A stretch of DNA of 64,000 bases, taken from contig DATEOF010000286.1 of the NCBI GenBank assembly GCA_035274465.1, positions 62,001-126,000 on the forward strand. Reading direction: 5' to 3'. Positions 17,591 through 26,282 of the stretch are shown piece by piece. Position numbers and translations under genes: made by a program. Position 1 is the stretch's first letter. Each line of letters opens with the position of its first letter. The DNA comes from JADGRF01 sp035274465. Lineage in GTDB: Bacteria > Myxococcota_A > Polyangia > Polyangiales > JAFGIB01. Under the pieces are notes generated by a model. The model saw nothing but the letters and a program-made list of their open reading frames with translations, was not told where the DNA came from and searched no databases.

Positions 17591-19786
17591 TCACGGCGGC
17601 AAAACCCAGGAATACACGGTATAACGCAGCTCGCTCCAGGCTTGTTCCGGCGGGGGCGCGCCGGGCACCAGGGGTTGGGGCAAGGCTTGCCAGACCAGTC
17701 GCAGCCGTAAGCTGCGGCGGCCCGCGCTCAGCTCACGCGCGATCAGAAACTCGTCCTCGCGAAAGCGGCGGTTGCTGGTCTGCACCGCCCCGTCCGCCGG
17801 ATCCAGCTCGCCCGGCGGGTTCGAGTAGACACACTTGTTCGAGCCGGCCAGGTACCACACGCCTGCCGAGCGCCAGGTTGCGCCGGGTCGGTCGTCGGCC
17901 ACGAACACTTCCGCACGTTGATCGGCGAAGGCGTAGTCCAGCTTGCGTCGCAGCAAGACGCCCTGGTTGTCCTCGCGCAGCTTGACGCTGAACTCGCTGG
18001 TCCCGCGCGTGTAGCGCCCCATGTCGGAGGTCTCGGGGACGAACTGATCCACGCCGAGCTCGTAGCGCGAGCTGATCTGCTGCACCTCCGAGGCGTCGGG
18101 CGAGTGGTAGCCGTGCGCGCGTTCGTCCTCGACGTCGCCGAGCTGCAAGCTGTCGGTCTTCACCAAACACGCACCACGCTTGCCGTACCAGTAGACGACG
18201 CTCTGGTAGTGCTCGAGCGTGTCGTTCGAGCCTCCGTGCTCGAGCTGGATGCGGGCATTCTTGCCGAACGGCATGGCGTCGGCGATCAGCACGCGGTAGG
18301 CGCTCTCGATCAGATCCTCGGGATCGAGGGCCGAGAGCGGATCCGGCGCACCGACCGGGTGGCCGGCCAGGGGTAGTGTCATGTTCTGACCACCCCAATA
18401 GTCACCACCACCGGCCCATTCTTCGGTGCCGGTGCCGTACGCCTGGGGCGACTGACTGTCGTCGAAGAAGAAGCGTGGGTCGCCTTCGAGCGTCCAGAGC
18501 ACCGCCTGGTCCGAGAAGATGAAGCTGGTACCGACGAACGCTCCACAGTAGTCGCCTCCGCCCTCGGTTTGCTGCGTGTCGAGCAGGACCAGGTCGCGGC
18601 CCAGCTCGGGAACGCCGTGGTCGCGGTAGGTCGCGTGGAAAGGCGCGCTCCAGCTGGGCGGATCGTCGTGAGGCTCGCTGCGAAGCTCGAAGCCGATGCC
18701 GGTTGCAGGCACGTCGCTGCCGATCAGCGCGATGCGCGCGTGCCGTTCGAACGGCATCGGGAAGTAGCTGGCCAGCTCGACCTGCTCGTCGCTGAAGCGG
18801 ATGTTGTTCAGCAGGCCCTTCACCAGCCAGGGTTGAGCGGCGCGGTTGTATAGCGAGCCACTGCCGAAGAAGAGCGCGAGGGGCGCATCCACCGAAGGCT
18901 GGGCCTCGCCGTCCCACGTGATCTGCAGCCGCGCGCGGCCCAACGCGATGGCTTGCGCGCGGGGCAATCGCAGCTTGAGCGCGACCAGGCGCCGCCGGCC
19001 TTCCAGGATCGCGACCTCGACGCGTTCGCGAGCGGGTAAGTCCACGCTCCCGCTCCGGGTCTCGGCAGCCGCGGAGTTGCTGCCGATGTCCTCGCCCGCT
19101 CGGTTCAGCAGTGCGAGGACGTCCGGGTCGGGTGGCTCGCCACGGAACGCGGCGTGCGGTCGTGACAGATGTGAGGTACCCGGAGCAAACAGTTGGTAAA
19201 TGTAATAGCCGGTACCGTAGTGGGTTCGAGAATAGGCCAGGGTAAAGCTGCGCTCGAACCCGATCGGCACCCAATTCAAGTCGGCGCCGCGCGTCACCGA
19301 CCAGGTGAAGGTTAGCGGAGTCGGGAACGCGGCCTCGGGCATGAACACCGAGCCTAGGGCCGGTTGGAGCGGATTTGCCGTGCTGGTTTCGCTGACCAGC
19401 CAATCCTCGCCATCCACCACGTAGTGCCAGGGGCTGCCGTGCCAGTGGTTGGTTCGCACGAAGTAGAGCACGCCCGGCCCGGCGACATCCAATGTCACGT
19501 TGAAGTCACTCGCGTCTTGGCGCAGGAAATGGCTGGCATCGACTCCTTCGTTGCCTCCGGCACGGTCGTACGTGCTTCGCATGTACGTGCGCGTTCCGAT
19601 GCGTAGCCGATACATGCGATCCCAGTTCCGGTACGCGTCCAAACCAATCTGGAGTGGAGGCAGCTTTGCAGCGGGGAGCGGCGACGGCCCGGAATCTGGA
19701 GTTTCAGGCGAGGATGGTGAGCTGCAGCAGCAGGCCGCGAGAACATAGCTCAAGCACCATCTCGCGCATGTGCGCATCGTGGGCAT
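17591..19786 (-). CDS. GH172/DUF2961-family lipoprotein (731 aa)
   Basis: The sequence carries the hallmark segments of DUF2961, now glycoside hydrolase family GH172, whose characterised members act on difructose dianhydride and D-arabinan or D-fucofuranose-type substrates. These are 'TWDGEAQPSVDAPLALFFG' (290-308) in the first jelly-roll region, and 'WTLEGDPRFFFDD' followed by 'GTGTEEW' (451-457) in the second. The N-terminus is a lipoprotein signal with lipobox 'VLAAC', so it is probably displayed outside the cytoplasm. The length exceeds typical 350-400-aa single GH172 domains, with an extra C-terminal beta domain. It is divergent from the VWC-like lipoprotein gene. The substrate is unassigned. 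Confidence 0.82.
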   Translation of the reverse strand: MPTMRTCARWCLSYVLAACCCSSPSSPETPDSGPSPLPAAKLPPLQIGLDAYRNWDRMYRLRIGTRTYMRSTYDRAGGNEGVDASHFLRQDASDFNVTLDVAGPGVLYFVRTNHWHGSPWHYVVDGEDWLVSETSTANPLQPALGSVFMPEAAFPTPLTFTWSVTRGADLNWVPIGFERSFTLAYSRTHYGTGYYIYQLFAPGTSHLSRPHAAFRGEPPDPDVLALLNRAGEDIGSNSAAAETRSGSVDLPARERVEVAILEGRRRLVALKLRLPRAQAIALGRARLQITWDGEAQPSVDAPLALFFGSGSLYNRAAQPWLVKGLLNNIRFSDEQVELASYFPMPFERHARIALIGSDVPATGIGFELRSEPHDDPPSWSAPFHATYRDHGVPELGRDLVLLDTQQTEGGGDYCGAFVGTSFIFSDQAVLWTLEGDPRFFFDDSQSPQAYGTGTEEWAGGGDYWGGQNMTLPLAGHPVGAPDPLSALDPEDLIESAYRVLIADAMPFGKNARIQLEHGGSNDTLEHYQSVVYWYGKRGACLVKTDSLQLGDVEDERAHGYHSPDASEVQQISSRYELGVDQFVPETSDMGRYTRGTSEFSVKLREDNQGVLLRRKLDYAFADQRAEVFVADDRPGATWRSAGVWYLAGSNKCVYSNPPGELDPADGAVQTSNRRFREDEFLIARELSAGRRSLRLRLVWQALPQPLVPGAPPPEQAWSELRYTVYSWVLPP

Positions 19787-19821
19787 CCTAACCTATGTGC
19801 TGTGCACACCTGCACTTTAGG
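19787..19821. promoter_or_regulatory. Imperfect dyad in the divergent promoter region
   Basis: CCTAA (19787-19791) and TTAGG (19817-19821) flank a GTGC...GCAC inner pair, with the palindrome GTGCAC at the centre. It lies directly before the GH172 start and 56 nt before the divergent lipoprotein start, so it could be an operator. The match is short and chance cannot be excluded. Confidence 0.25.
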
Positions 19822-19877
19822 AATGACACGAGTGGCGGCGCTGTGGCAGCATGATTTCACTTCAGTCGGGGGATTGA

Positions 19878-20246
19878 ATGCGAGCTGCGATCGCGGGGGT
19901 GTTGTGTTGTCTGTTGGGGCTGAGCGCGTGCCGGCACTTGCCGGGCGCGGGGGACGATGCGGGTCACGACGGCTGCGACTACGCCGGCAAGCGCTACCGC
20001 GAGGGTGATTCGTTTCCTGACGCTGATGGCTGCAACACCTGCTTTTGCGAGGCCGGCGGGAGCATCGCGTGCACGCTGGCACTGTGCGTCGATCCTGCGG
20101 CACAGGTCTGCAGCTACGGCGGCAAGCGCTTCACGATTGGGGCATCGTTCCCTGCCGCTGATGGCTGCAACACGTGCTTCTGCCCGCCCAGCGGTCAAGT
20201 GGGATGCACCCAAAAGGCCTGCACCGACGGGGATGCGCTCGACTGA
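19878..20246 (+). CDS. Lipoprotein with two tandem VWC/pacifastin-like Cys repeats (122 aa)
   Basis: A lipoprotein signal ends at 'GLSAC' (Cys18). The mature part is almost entirely two repeats, residues 33-70 and 78-115, each with six Cys in identical spacing: C-x18-C-x2-C-x-C-x7-C-x4-C. Both contain 'DGCNTCFC', which resembles von Willebrand factor type C and pacifastin-like domains. Such domains bind proteins or inhibit proteases in animals; transferring that role is speculative. The two repeats are also similar in DNA with a 135-bp period, indicating tandem duplication. A GGGGGAT Shine-Dalgarno precedes the ATG. It is followed 39 nt later by the LOG-family gene. Confidence 0.8.
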   Translation: MRAAIAGVLCCLLGLSACRHLPGAGDDAGHDGCDYAGKRYREGDSFPDADGCNTCFCEAGGSIACTLALCVDPAAQVCSYGGKRFTIGASFPAADGCNTCFCPPSGQVGCTQKACTDGDALD

Positions 20247-20285
20247 GCTTGACCGCAGCTGGGGACGCGGGTAAGCACCAGCCTC

Positions 20286-20831
20286 ATGGCTCGGCTGTGT
20301 GTGTTTTGCGGGTCCGCGTTCGGTGCTGACAGGGCATACGTCGCGGCGGCGCGTGGGCTGGCAGAGGCGATGCACGCGCGGCGTCTGGGTCTCGTCTACG
20401 GCGGCGCGCACCGCGGCCTGATGGGCGTGTTGGCCGATGCGCTGCTCGAACGCGGTGGCGAGGTGATCGGCGTGATCCCCCAGAACCTGGTGGACCGCGA
20501 GATCGCGCACACCGGCCTCAGCGAGCTGATCGTGGTGCAGACCATGCACGAGCGGAAGGCGGCGATGGCGGAGCGCGCGGCGGGCTTCATGGCGTTGCCC
20601 GGCGGCTTCGGCACGCTCGACGAATTCTTCGAGGTCGTGACCTGGGCACAGCTCGGCTTGCACCAGAAGCCGCTCGCGCTGCTGTCCGCGGCGGACTACT
20701 TCGCGGGCCTCCTCGACTTCATGCAACACATGACGCGGCAAGGCTTCGTACTGCCCCAGTACACACCGAACATCCTGGTCGGCCGCGAACCCGCCGAACT
20801 GCTCGAGCGCATGTTCGGACCGGGGCCATGA
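20286..20831 (+). CDS. LOG family protein (TIGR00730; 181 aa)
   Basis: This is a Rossmann-fold LOG-family protein, related to cytokinin riboside 5'-monophosphate phosphoribohydrolase, which releases a free base from a nucleoside monophosphate. The family signature 'PGGFGTLDE' (105-113) is intact, as are 'LVYGGAHRGLMG' (36-47) and 'MHERKAAM' (87-94). The length is normal. Many bacterial members act on AMP or related nucleotides rather than on cytokinins, so the substrate is left open. It follows the VWC-like lipoprotein gene closely and is convergent with the LysR gene. Confidence 0.92.
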   Translation: MARLCVFCGSAFGADRAYVAAARGLAEAMHARRLGLVYGGAHRGLMGVLADALLERGGEVIGVIPQNLVDREIAHTGLSELIVVQTMHERKAAMAERAAGFMALPGGFGTLDEFFEVVTWAQLGLHQKPLALLSAADYFAGLLDFMQHMTRQGFVLPQYTPNILVGREPAELLERMFGPGP

Positions 20832-20896
20832 GTCGGGATCGCGGACGTGCGCCGACGTTTTGGGTACACCCGCGGAGCACAAATCTGGTTCTCGTA

Positions 20897-20933
20897 GTTT
20901 GGCGCTCTTCGGCGCCTTGGCGTCCCTTGGCGA
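20897..20933. repeat. TTGGCG-rich intergenic element between convergent genes
   Basis: The hexamer TTGGCG or a near form occurs at 20899-20905, 20917-20922 and 20927-20932. A small hairpin (GGCGC/GCGCC, 20901-20905 and 20912-20916, loop TCTTCG) overlaps the first copy. It sits between the LOG and LysR stop codons and may be a weak terminator or a copy of a dispersed extragenic repeat. Confidence 0.35.
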
Positions 20934-21920
20934 TTAAATCTCCCCTCTCGCCTTCCCGGCTTCCCGTCTTACTGTGATCCCAATCTTCTTTCTCCTCCTC
21001 GCGCGAGCGCGGTCGGCGAGCCGCTGCGCGTCGCGCAACGCGCCGCGGAGGAAGCTGCGCAAGGCGGTGAGTGGAGCGCGGCGGGCGGGGTCCTGGGCGG
21101 TGATGAGCCAGTAGGCGAGGCCGGACGGCACGCTCGGTTCGAGTGGCGCAACCAGTCGGCCGCGGGCGAGGTCCTCGGCGACCAGGCTGCGTCGTGCCAG
21201 CGCGACGCCGTCGCCGACCAGCGCGGCTTCGATGGCGAGGTACGCGTGGCTGAAGCGGATGCTCGGTGCGCGCAGCAGCGGCTCGCCCGCGCTCGCCAGC
21301 CAGCTCTGCCAACCCACGCGTTCGGGTGCTTCGGCGAGCGCTTCGTCGTGCAGCAGCGTGTGGCGGCGCAGGTCGGCAGCCGTGCGCAAGGCCGGGCCGC
21401 GCTCGAGCAGGCGCGGACTGACCACCGGGAACACCAACTCTTCGCACAACTTCTCCGAGAACGCTCCGGGTGCAGGTCCCGCGCGCAGGACCACCAGCGC
21501 ATCAGCGCCCGCGCGCAACGGATCGATCGTGCCCTGATCGGCGGCCACGCGCAGGTCGAGCTCGGGATGGGCAGCGTGGAACTTGGCGAGCCTCGGCACG
21601 AGGAAGCGGATCGCGAACGAGGGCGAGCAGCTGATAGACAGCACCTCGCGGCCGGGCTCGCGCGCCAGGCTGGCGACGGTGTCTTCGAGCAATTGCCTGG
21701 CCTCGGCGGCCGCGCGCGCCAGGCGCAAGCCCGCCGCCGTCAGCCGCACGCCTCGGCCGACGTGTTCGAGCAGCTGAAGGCCCGTGTCACGCTCCAGGCC
21801 GCGCACGCGGTGGCTGATGGCGCTCTGGGTCAGGTGCAGGGTGGATGCGGCGCGCGTCACGCTGCCGGCGCGCGCGATCGCTTCCAGAGCTTCGAGGCTG
21901 GCGAGGCTGGGCAGGGCCAT
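20934..21920 (-). CDS. LysR-family transcriptional regulator (328 aa)
   Basis: A winged helix-turn-helix lies at residues 8-65 ('SVTRAASTLHLTQSAISHRV' is the recognition segment), followed by a two-lobed effector-binding domain, as in LysR regulators. The sub-pattern around 'LPSLASLEALEAIARAGSV' resembles the GcvA/AmpR branch. The start is placed at the ATG 21918-21920 because the conserved N-terminus begins there. The C-terminus has a basic tail ('RARARRRKKIG'). It is divergent from an SdhC-type gene across only 75 nt, and the two start codons lie inside the arms of one inverted repeat, which suggests it regulates itself and that gene. Confidence 0.9.
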   Translation of the reverse strand: MALPSLASLEALEAIARAGSVTRAASTLHLTQSAISHRVRGLERDTGLQLLEHVGRGVRLTAAGLRLARAAAEARQLLEDTVASLAREPGREVLSISCSPSFAIRFLVPRLAKFHAAHPELDLRVAADQGTIDPLRAGADALVVLRAGPAPGAFSEKLCEELVFPVVSPRLLERGPALRTAADLRRHTLLHDEALAEAPERVGWQSWLASAGEPLLRAPSIRFSHAYLAIEAALVGDGVALARRSLVAEDLARGRLVAPLEPSVPSGLAYWLITAQDPARRAPLTALRSFLRGALRDAQRLADRARARRRKKIGITVRREAGKARGEI

Positions 21921-21998
21921 ACATGAAAATCTCTCATGAATCGCCCGAAGAGCTTTCGCTTTTTTTCGCACGCACCGCGGGCCAAGAATTCATGTATG
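21918..21998. promoter_or_regulatory. Symmetrical divergent start/operator region (inverted repeat over both start codons)
   Basis: CATACATGAA (21918-21927) and TTCATGTATG (21989-21998) are perfect 10-bp reverse complements. Each arm contains the start codon of one of the two divergent genes, so both begin with the same 5'-TTCATGTATG. A further CATGAA lies at 21935-21940, giving an ATGAA...TTCAT-type pattern that could be a LysR binding site. Neither gene has a Shine-Dalgarno in this segment. Confidence 0.55.
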
Positions 21999-22649
21999 AA
22001 CACGCACGCTCGCAGCCTCGCCTGGGGCCGGCCGGACTCGGTGTTGCTCAAGGCGGCCATGGCCGTCACCGGGCTGGGCATGGCGGTCTGGTTGACCCTG
22101 CACATGCTCGGCAACCTCACGCTGTTCGCCGGCCCGCAGATCATGAACGGCTATGCGATCAAGCTGCACGACAGCGGCATCTTGTGGCCGCTGCGCGCGC
22201 TGCTGATCGTGGCGCTCGGCGTGCACGTGGTGTGCGCCGTGCTGACCACCCGAAGAGCGCACGCCGCACGCCCGCACGGTTATCGCGTGCGTCTGCGCGG
22301 CCACACCAGCAGCTGGGCCGCGCGCTCGATGCGCGTGGGCGGAGTGCTGTTGCTTGCCTATCTCTTCTACCACGTGACGCAGATCTACGGCCTCGGTCAC
22401 CCGAGCTTCGTGCCGGGCGACGTGCACCACAACCTGCTCGCCATCGTGCGGCAACCGCTGCACGCGGTCGTGTACCTGGCCGCGACCGCACTGGTCTCGC
22501 TGCACCTCGCGCACGGGCTCGCCAGCTCGTGGATCACACTGGGCCTGTTCGCACCTCGGCGCGAGCGGCTGGTGCGCCGCAGCTTGTTCGCGTGGGCCGC
22601 GCTGGTCACGCTGGGCTTCGCGGCGCCCGTGCTCGCGCCCTATCTCTAG
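21996..22649 (+). CDS. sdhC: Succinate dehydrogenase/fumarate reductase cytochrome b subunit, b558 family (217 aa)
   Basis: Five hydrophobic segments are visible (about 16-44, 65-85, 113-133, 155-178, 195-215). His residues in them are placed for two b hemes: His36 ('TLHMLGN'), His77 ('GVHVVC'), His126 ('FYHVTQ') and His170 or His173 ('SLHLAHG'). The N-terminal 'PDSVLLKAAMAVTG' is typical of the b558 family. The subunit anchors the flavoprotein (SdhA) and iron-sulfur (SdhB) subunits and links them to quinone. Here sdhA and sdhB do not follow: the next gene is convergent 4 nt downstream. The ATG at 21996 is favoured over an upstream frame opening at 21936 because it matches the family start. 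Confidence 0.88.
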   Translation: MNTHARSLAWGRPDSVLLKAAMAVTGLGMAVWLTLHMLGNLTLFAGPQIMNGYAIKLHDSGILWPLRALLIVALGVHVVCAVLTTRRAHAARPHGYRVRLRGHTSSWAARSMRVGGVLLLAYLFYHVTQIYGLGHPSFVPGDVHHNLLAIVRQPLHAVVYLAATALVSLHLAHGLASSWITLGLFAPRRERLVRRSLFAWAALVTLGFAAPVLAPYL

Positions 22650-22653
22650 CAGC

Positions 22654-24123
22654 TCAGAAGGGCCGCGGACCGCTGCCCGGGATCACGTACACGCTACCCC
22701 CCGTAAACTCCGTACTGGTTTGCCCGGGCGCGCCGGCCAGCACGTCGGGACCCCCGTTGCCGTCGAGATCGCCATCCACGTCGATGGTGCTGCCCAGGGC
22801 GTCGCCTTCCCTCTGGCCGGTGGTCGTCGTGAAGTTCACGCCGCGCATCAACAGTTCGCTCGCCTGCAGCCGATAGCTGCCAACCCGGCGCTCCCCGGTG
22901 CCGCGGATGAGATAGAGCTCGCTCGCGTCTGGCGCCGCAAGCAGGATGTCGTGCCTTCCGTCCTGGTCGACGTCGGCGCCGCGAATGTCCATGATGTCGG
23001 CCCCCGAGTTCCACTGCGGGTCCACAGGCATCGAGATTTGGAGCCCGCGCATCGTCGTCGCGGCGCCCGACCAGCGTGTGGAGGGACTGTAGACCACCGA
23101 AATCGGGTAGGGGATCCCGCTCCGCGCGTCGGTTCCGCGGGTGGCCAGATCATCACAACCGTCGCCGTCCACATCACCGATCGGTGCCAAGCCGGAGCCG
23201 CCGTGGTCCAGGATCGCGTCGGCCTCCGCTGAGCCGAGGATGCCCTTGAAGCGATCGGGGCCGCCGTAGAAGATACGGTCGGCCCTGTGCGAATCGATGG
23301 CCGATACGTCGGCGTAGCCGTCGCCATCGATGTCGCCGAGCGGTGTGGCGATCTCCGAGACCGTAGTTTGCCCGTCTGGTTCGGTGCGGGCGACGTCGAA
23401 CATCGCCTGTGCCCAGCTCGCCTGGAACAACCCCGCGGGCCAGCCATCCTTGCGCCCGAGGATCAGAAACTTACGAATGAGACCGTCCGGATCCTGGCCT
23501 GCGGGCGCATCCTCTGCAGCAACACCGGCGAGCAGGTCACCGAGGCCGTCGCCGTTCACGTCCCCCGCACGCACGACCCGCAGCGATCTTTGCCCGAGGA
23601 GCGGCTGCCCGCTGCGCGTCGGACCGAGCCAGCGCACGCCAACCTGCGCCACTTCGATCTGTCCCTGCAGCCGACGGCTGCTGCCGAAGATGAACTGCGC
23701 CCAGTTCACCCCGCTGATCAGCAAGTCGGCCTTGCCGTCCCCGTTGACATCGCCAGCCGGACCCGAGTGCAAGATCTCGCCTCCCAACACGGCGTCGGCA
23801 TCCGCGCTCGAGAGCTTCTCGGGAAAGCGCTCCCGGCCGTAGAACAGGTACAGATGGCCATAGAGAGCTTGGTCGGCCTCCGGCGTGAGGAACCCGCCGC
23901 TCGGCTCCCCGTAGATCACGAAGTCGTCGATGCCGTCCGCATCCAGGTCTCCCACGCTCGAGGCATGCCAGCCGAGTTGCTCGCCTGCACCGGCCACGAT
24001 TGCGGTCGGTTTGCCGAACCGCGCGTCGTTCACCATCAAACCGCTCTTGCCGACGGGCGAGTCCGACGCGCAACACGCCAGAGCCAAACAGCCGATCCCT
24101 AGCCACGTGAACTCGATGCGCAT
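22654..24123 (-). CDS. FG-GAP/VCBS repeat lipoprotein (489 aa)
   Basis: This is an integrin-alpha-like beta-propeller protein on the cell surface. A short lipoprotein signal ('CLALACCAS', Cys17) is followed by seven calcium-binding-type FG-GAP motifs such as 'DLDADGIDD' (59-67), 'DVNGDGKAD' (125-133), 'DIDGDGYAD' (264-272) and 'DVDGDGCDD' (317-325), with the last near 452-460. Seven blades fit one complete propeller. The ATG at 24123 has a strong GTGGAGGG Shine-Dalgarno. Such proteins may act in adhesion or as carbohydrate- or protein-binding surface modules; no ligand is evident. It ends 4 nt from the convergent sdhC stop. Confidence 0.88.
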   Translation of the reverse strand: MRIEFTWLGIGCLALACCASDSPVGKSGLMVNDARFGKPTAIVAGAGEQLGWHASSVGDLDADGIDDFVIYGEPSGGFLTPEADQALYGHLYLFYGRERFPEKLSSADADAVLGGEILHSGPAGDVNGDGKADLLISGVNWAQFIFGSSRRLQGQIEVAQVGVRWLGPTRSGQPLLGQRSLRVVRAGDVNGDGLGDLLAGVAAEDAPAGQDPDGLIRKFLILGRKDGWPAGLFQASWAQAMFDVARTEPDGQTTVSEIATPLGDIDGDGYADVSAIDSHRADRIFYGGPDRFKGILGSAEADAILDHGGSGLAPIGDVDGDGCDDLATRGTDARSGIPYPISVVYSPSTRWSGAATTMRGLQISMPVDPQWNSGADIMDIRGADVDQDGRHDILLAAPDASELYLIRGTGERRVGSYRLQASELLMRGVNFTTTTGQREGDALGSTIDVDGDLDGNGGPDVLAGAPGQTSTEFTGGSVYVIPGSGPRPF

Positions 24124-24201
24124 ACCCCGCCCTCCACAGTGCCCACGTCTGCCATGTCCCGAGCTGCGGGGTCTTGTCAAACGAAAGTGAGCGGCTGCTG
24201 A

Positions 24202-26148
24202 TTACCGCGAACGGTCGGTGCTGAGCGCCAGCATGGCCTGGGCGCGGCGCAGCTGCCGTTCGCTGAGCCGTTCGTGCACGACGACTTGCAGCATCGCTCG
24301 CGCCCGGGCGTAGTCTCCGCCCGCAAACGAGTTCTGGGCGGCCTGATAACGCAACACCGCGTCATCCGGCCGTTCGCGGAGCGCGCCTTCGAACTCCACC
24401 GCGGCGGCGGCGTGGTCTCCCGCGCGATAGGCGAGACCGGCCAGCGTCTGGTGGCCCTTGCAGCGGACAGCGGCGGATGCGTCCTGGATCTGGCGGCGCG
24501 CGTCCGCCGCTTCCAGCTGCGGGTAGGGGGATGCCAGGTAGCGCTCGGCTCCCAGCTTGCGCGCGAGCTCCGGGATCTCCGGCGCGCTGGGGTCTTCGGG
24601 CACGCGGACACCCTGGCGCTCCAGCCAGCGTCGCGTGCGCTCGAGGTTCTGGTGCGCGTGCCGGCCGCGCAGGTCTTGAAACAGCTCTTGATCGCCGGCC
24701 TTGTACAGCAGGCGATAGTTGGGCGGTGTGCCGAGCGGGAACGTGGGGCCACGGAACATGGCGAGCTCCGTGCCGTAGCTTGCAAACGCGGTCGAGAGGC
24801 CGAGTGGGCGCTGCAGTGCATCGTGCGTCTGGCGAAAGATCTTCCACATGTCCGGGGTGAAGTGGTGCCGGGTGTCGGCGAACACGCCGATGCTCGGCCA
24901 CAAGCGCCAGATCAAGTAGCCGCCCCAGCGACCGTCGTTGACCATCCCACCCTCGAGGCCGGCCTCGCGCGCAAAGTCGCTCGCCAGTTCGGGAAAGGCG
25001 TCGGGAGCGAGGTCGTAGCGCATCACCTGCGCCACTCGCTCGGCGCTGCCGTAGCTGTAGAGCAGGGCGTCTTCGGCGCTGATGGCCAGCAGCGCGACCG
25101 CCGCGGCTGCCAGCAGCGCGCGGCGTGGGCGGCTCGGCTCCGCCGCCGTGCGCTGCAGCATGAACAGCAGCGGCAACAAGCTCAAGAACACGTTGCGCAC
25201 CGCCTGGTGTGCGAGCGCCAGATAGCCCAGGCAGAGCAAGATCTCCGCGGGGTCGAGCGCGGCCTTGCCCTCGCGGCGATAGCGCCGCCATTGCGAGAAG
25301 CCCCAGACCAGCAAGACGACGGTCGGCCCGAGCGCGATGATCACGTACGAAGGTCGCAGGCCGTGCGCGAGCATGCTGTAGGCCGGCTGCCACTCCTCGT
25401 TGCCGGCCTCGACCTGCGCACCGATCGTGCCGATCCAGCTGCGCATGCCCGCAACGAAGGTCGGCGAGACGAGCAGGGCCGCGCACGACACGCCCAGGCC
25501 CAGCAGTGCACGCCGCGCTTCTCGCTTCCGGCGGCGCAGAGCTTCGCCCACCAGCAGCGCCCCGAACGACAGGGGCAAGAGCAGGCTCTCGCCACCGTGC
25601 AGGTTGCTCCAGAGCACGCCGATCAGCGCGCAGCCCGCTGCCAGCCAACCGGCGCTGCGCTCGCGATGACCGCCGAGCAGGAACGGCGCCAGCGCGATCA
25701 CGAACGCCAGCACCAATGCCGCCGGCCGTTCTTGAAATCGATCCTCGAACCACACCAGGCCGAGTGCGCTCACCAGACAGGCCAGCTCACGGCGTGGCGT
25801 GAGCCGGCGCGCGAGCGCGTACAGGCCCGCGAAGCTCGCAGCCATCAGCAGCGTTTGCAACACGCGCACGCCGTGCAAGCCGAACGCGCGTACCACCTGC
25901 GCTGCGGCCAGATCCCATAGCCAGTTGAACTGCACGTAGCCACGCTCGGGCGCAGCGGAGCTAAACAGGTTGGTGCGCGGGATCGAGCCGCTGTCGGCGA
26001 TCACCTGGCCCAGCTTCAGGTGCCAGAAGAAGTCGACGGCGTAGAGCGGATGAAACGCGCAGGCGGCGACCACACCCAACAGCAGCACGAGCCAGCACAC
26101 TTCGCTGAGCCAGGCGTGGGGTCGCACCCGATGAGTATACACCAGCAC
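24202..26148 (-). CDS. Polytopic membrane protein with C-terminal TPR-like region (648 aa)
   Basis: About nine to eleven hydrophobic helices occupy residues 12-390. The first loop 'DFFWHLKLGQVIADSG' resembles glycosyltransferase-like (GT-C) membrane proteins, in which an acidic residue sits in the first periplasmic loop. The C-terminal 200 residues are soluble and helical with TPR-like units ('RPDDAVLRYQAAQNSFAGGDYARARAML'). No specific family is recognised; a role in surface glycan assembly is a guess from the topology. The start is placed at GTG 26148 because a GGAAGG Shine-Dalgarno lies 6 nt upstream; a TTG one codon earlier is possible. Confidence 0.7.
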   Translation of the reverse strand: MLVYTHRVRPHAWLSEVCWLVLLLGVVAACAFHPLYAVDFFWHLKLGQVIADSGSIPRTNLFSSAAPERGYVQFNWLWDLAAAQVVRAFGLHGVRVLQTLLMAASFAGLYALARRLTPRRELACLVSALGLVWFEDRFQERPAALVLAFVIALAPFLLGGHRERSAGWLAAGCALIGVLWSNLHGGESLLLPLSFGALLVGEALRRRKREARRALLGLGVSCAALLVSPTFVAGMRSWIGTIGAQVEAGNEEWQPAYSMLAHGLRPSYVIIALGPTVVLLVWGFSQWRRYRREGKAALDPAEILLCLGYLALAHQAVRNVFLSLLPLLFMLQRTAAEPSRPRRALLAAAAVALLAISAEDALLYSYGSAERVAQVMRYDLAPDAFPELASDFAREAGLEGGMVNDGRWGGYLIWRLWPSIGVFADTRHHFTPDMWKIFRQTHDALQRPLGLSTAFASYGTELAMFRGPTFPLGTPPNYRLLYKAGDQELFQDLRGRHAHQNLERTRRWLERQGVRVPEDPSAPEIPELARKLGAERYLASPYPQLEAADARRQIQDASAAVRCKGHQTLAGLAYRAGDHAAAAVEFEGALRERPDDAVLRYQAAQNSFAGGDYARARAMLQVVVHERLSERQLRRAQAMLALSTDRSR

Positions 26149-26282
26149 CAAACGCCTTCCGCCGAGGTTCGGAGCGCTGGGTCGCGAGCGATGCGGGCGC
26201 TGGCTCGAGCGGCGTTGTGGCGGTGCGGAGCCGCCCCGGTTGCCGTGGGTTCAGGCTCGAGAGCAGCGGCGGCTGGAACGGC

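Noticed and set aside
24274..25920. Long plus-strand open frame opposite the polytopic membrane protein
   Set aside because: The minus strand gives a coherent membrane protein with helices and TPR-like repeats; the plus frame is a composition shadow.
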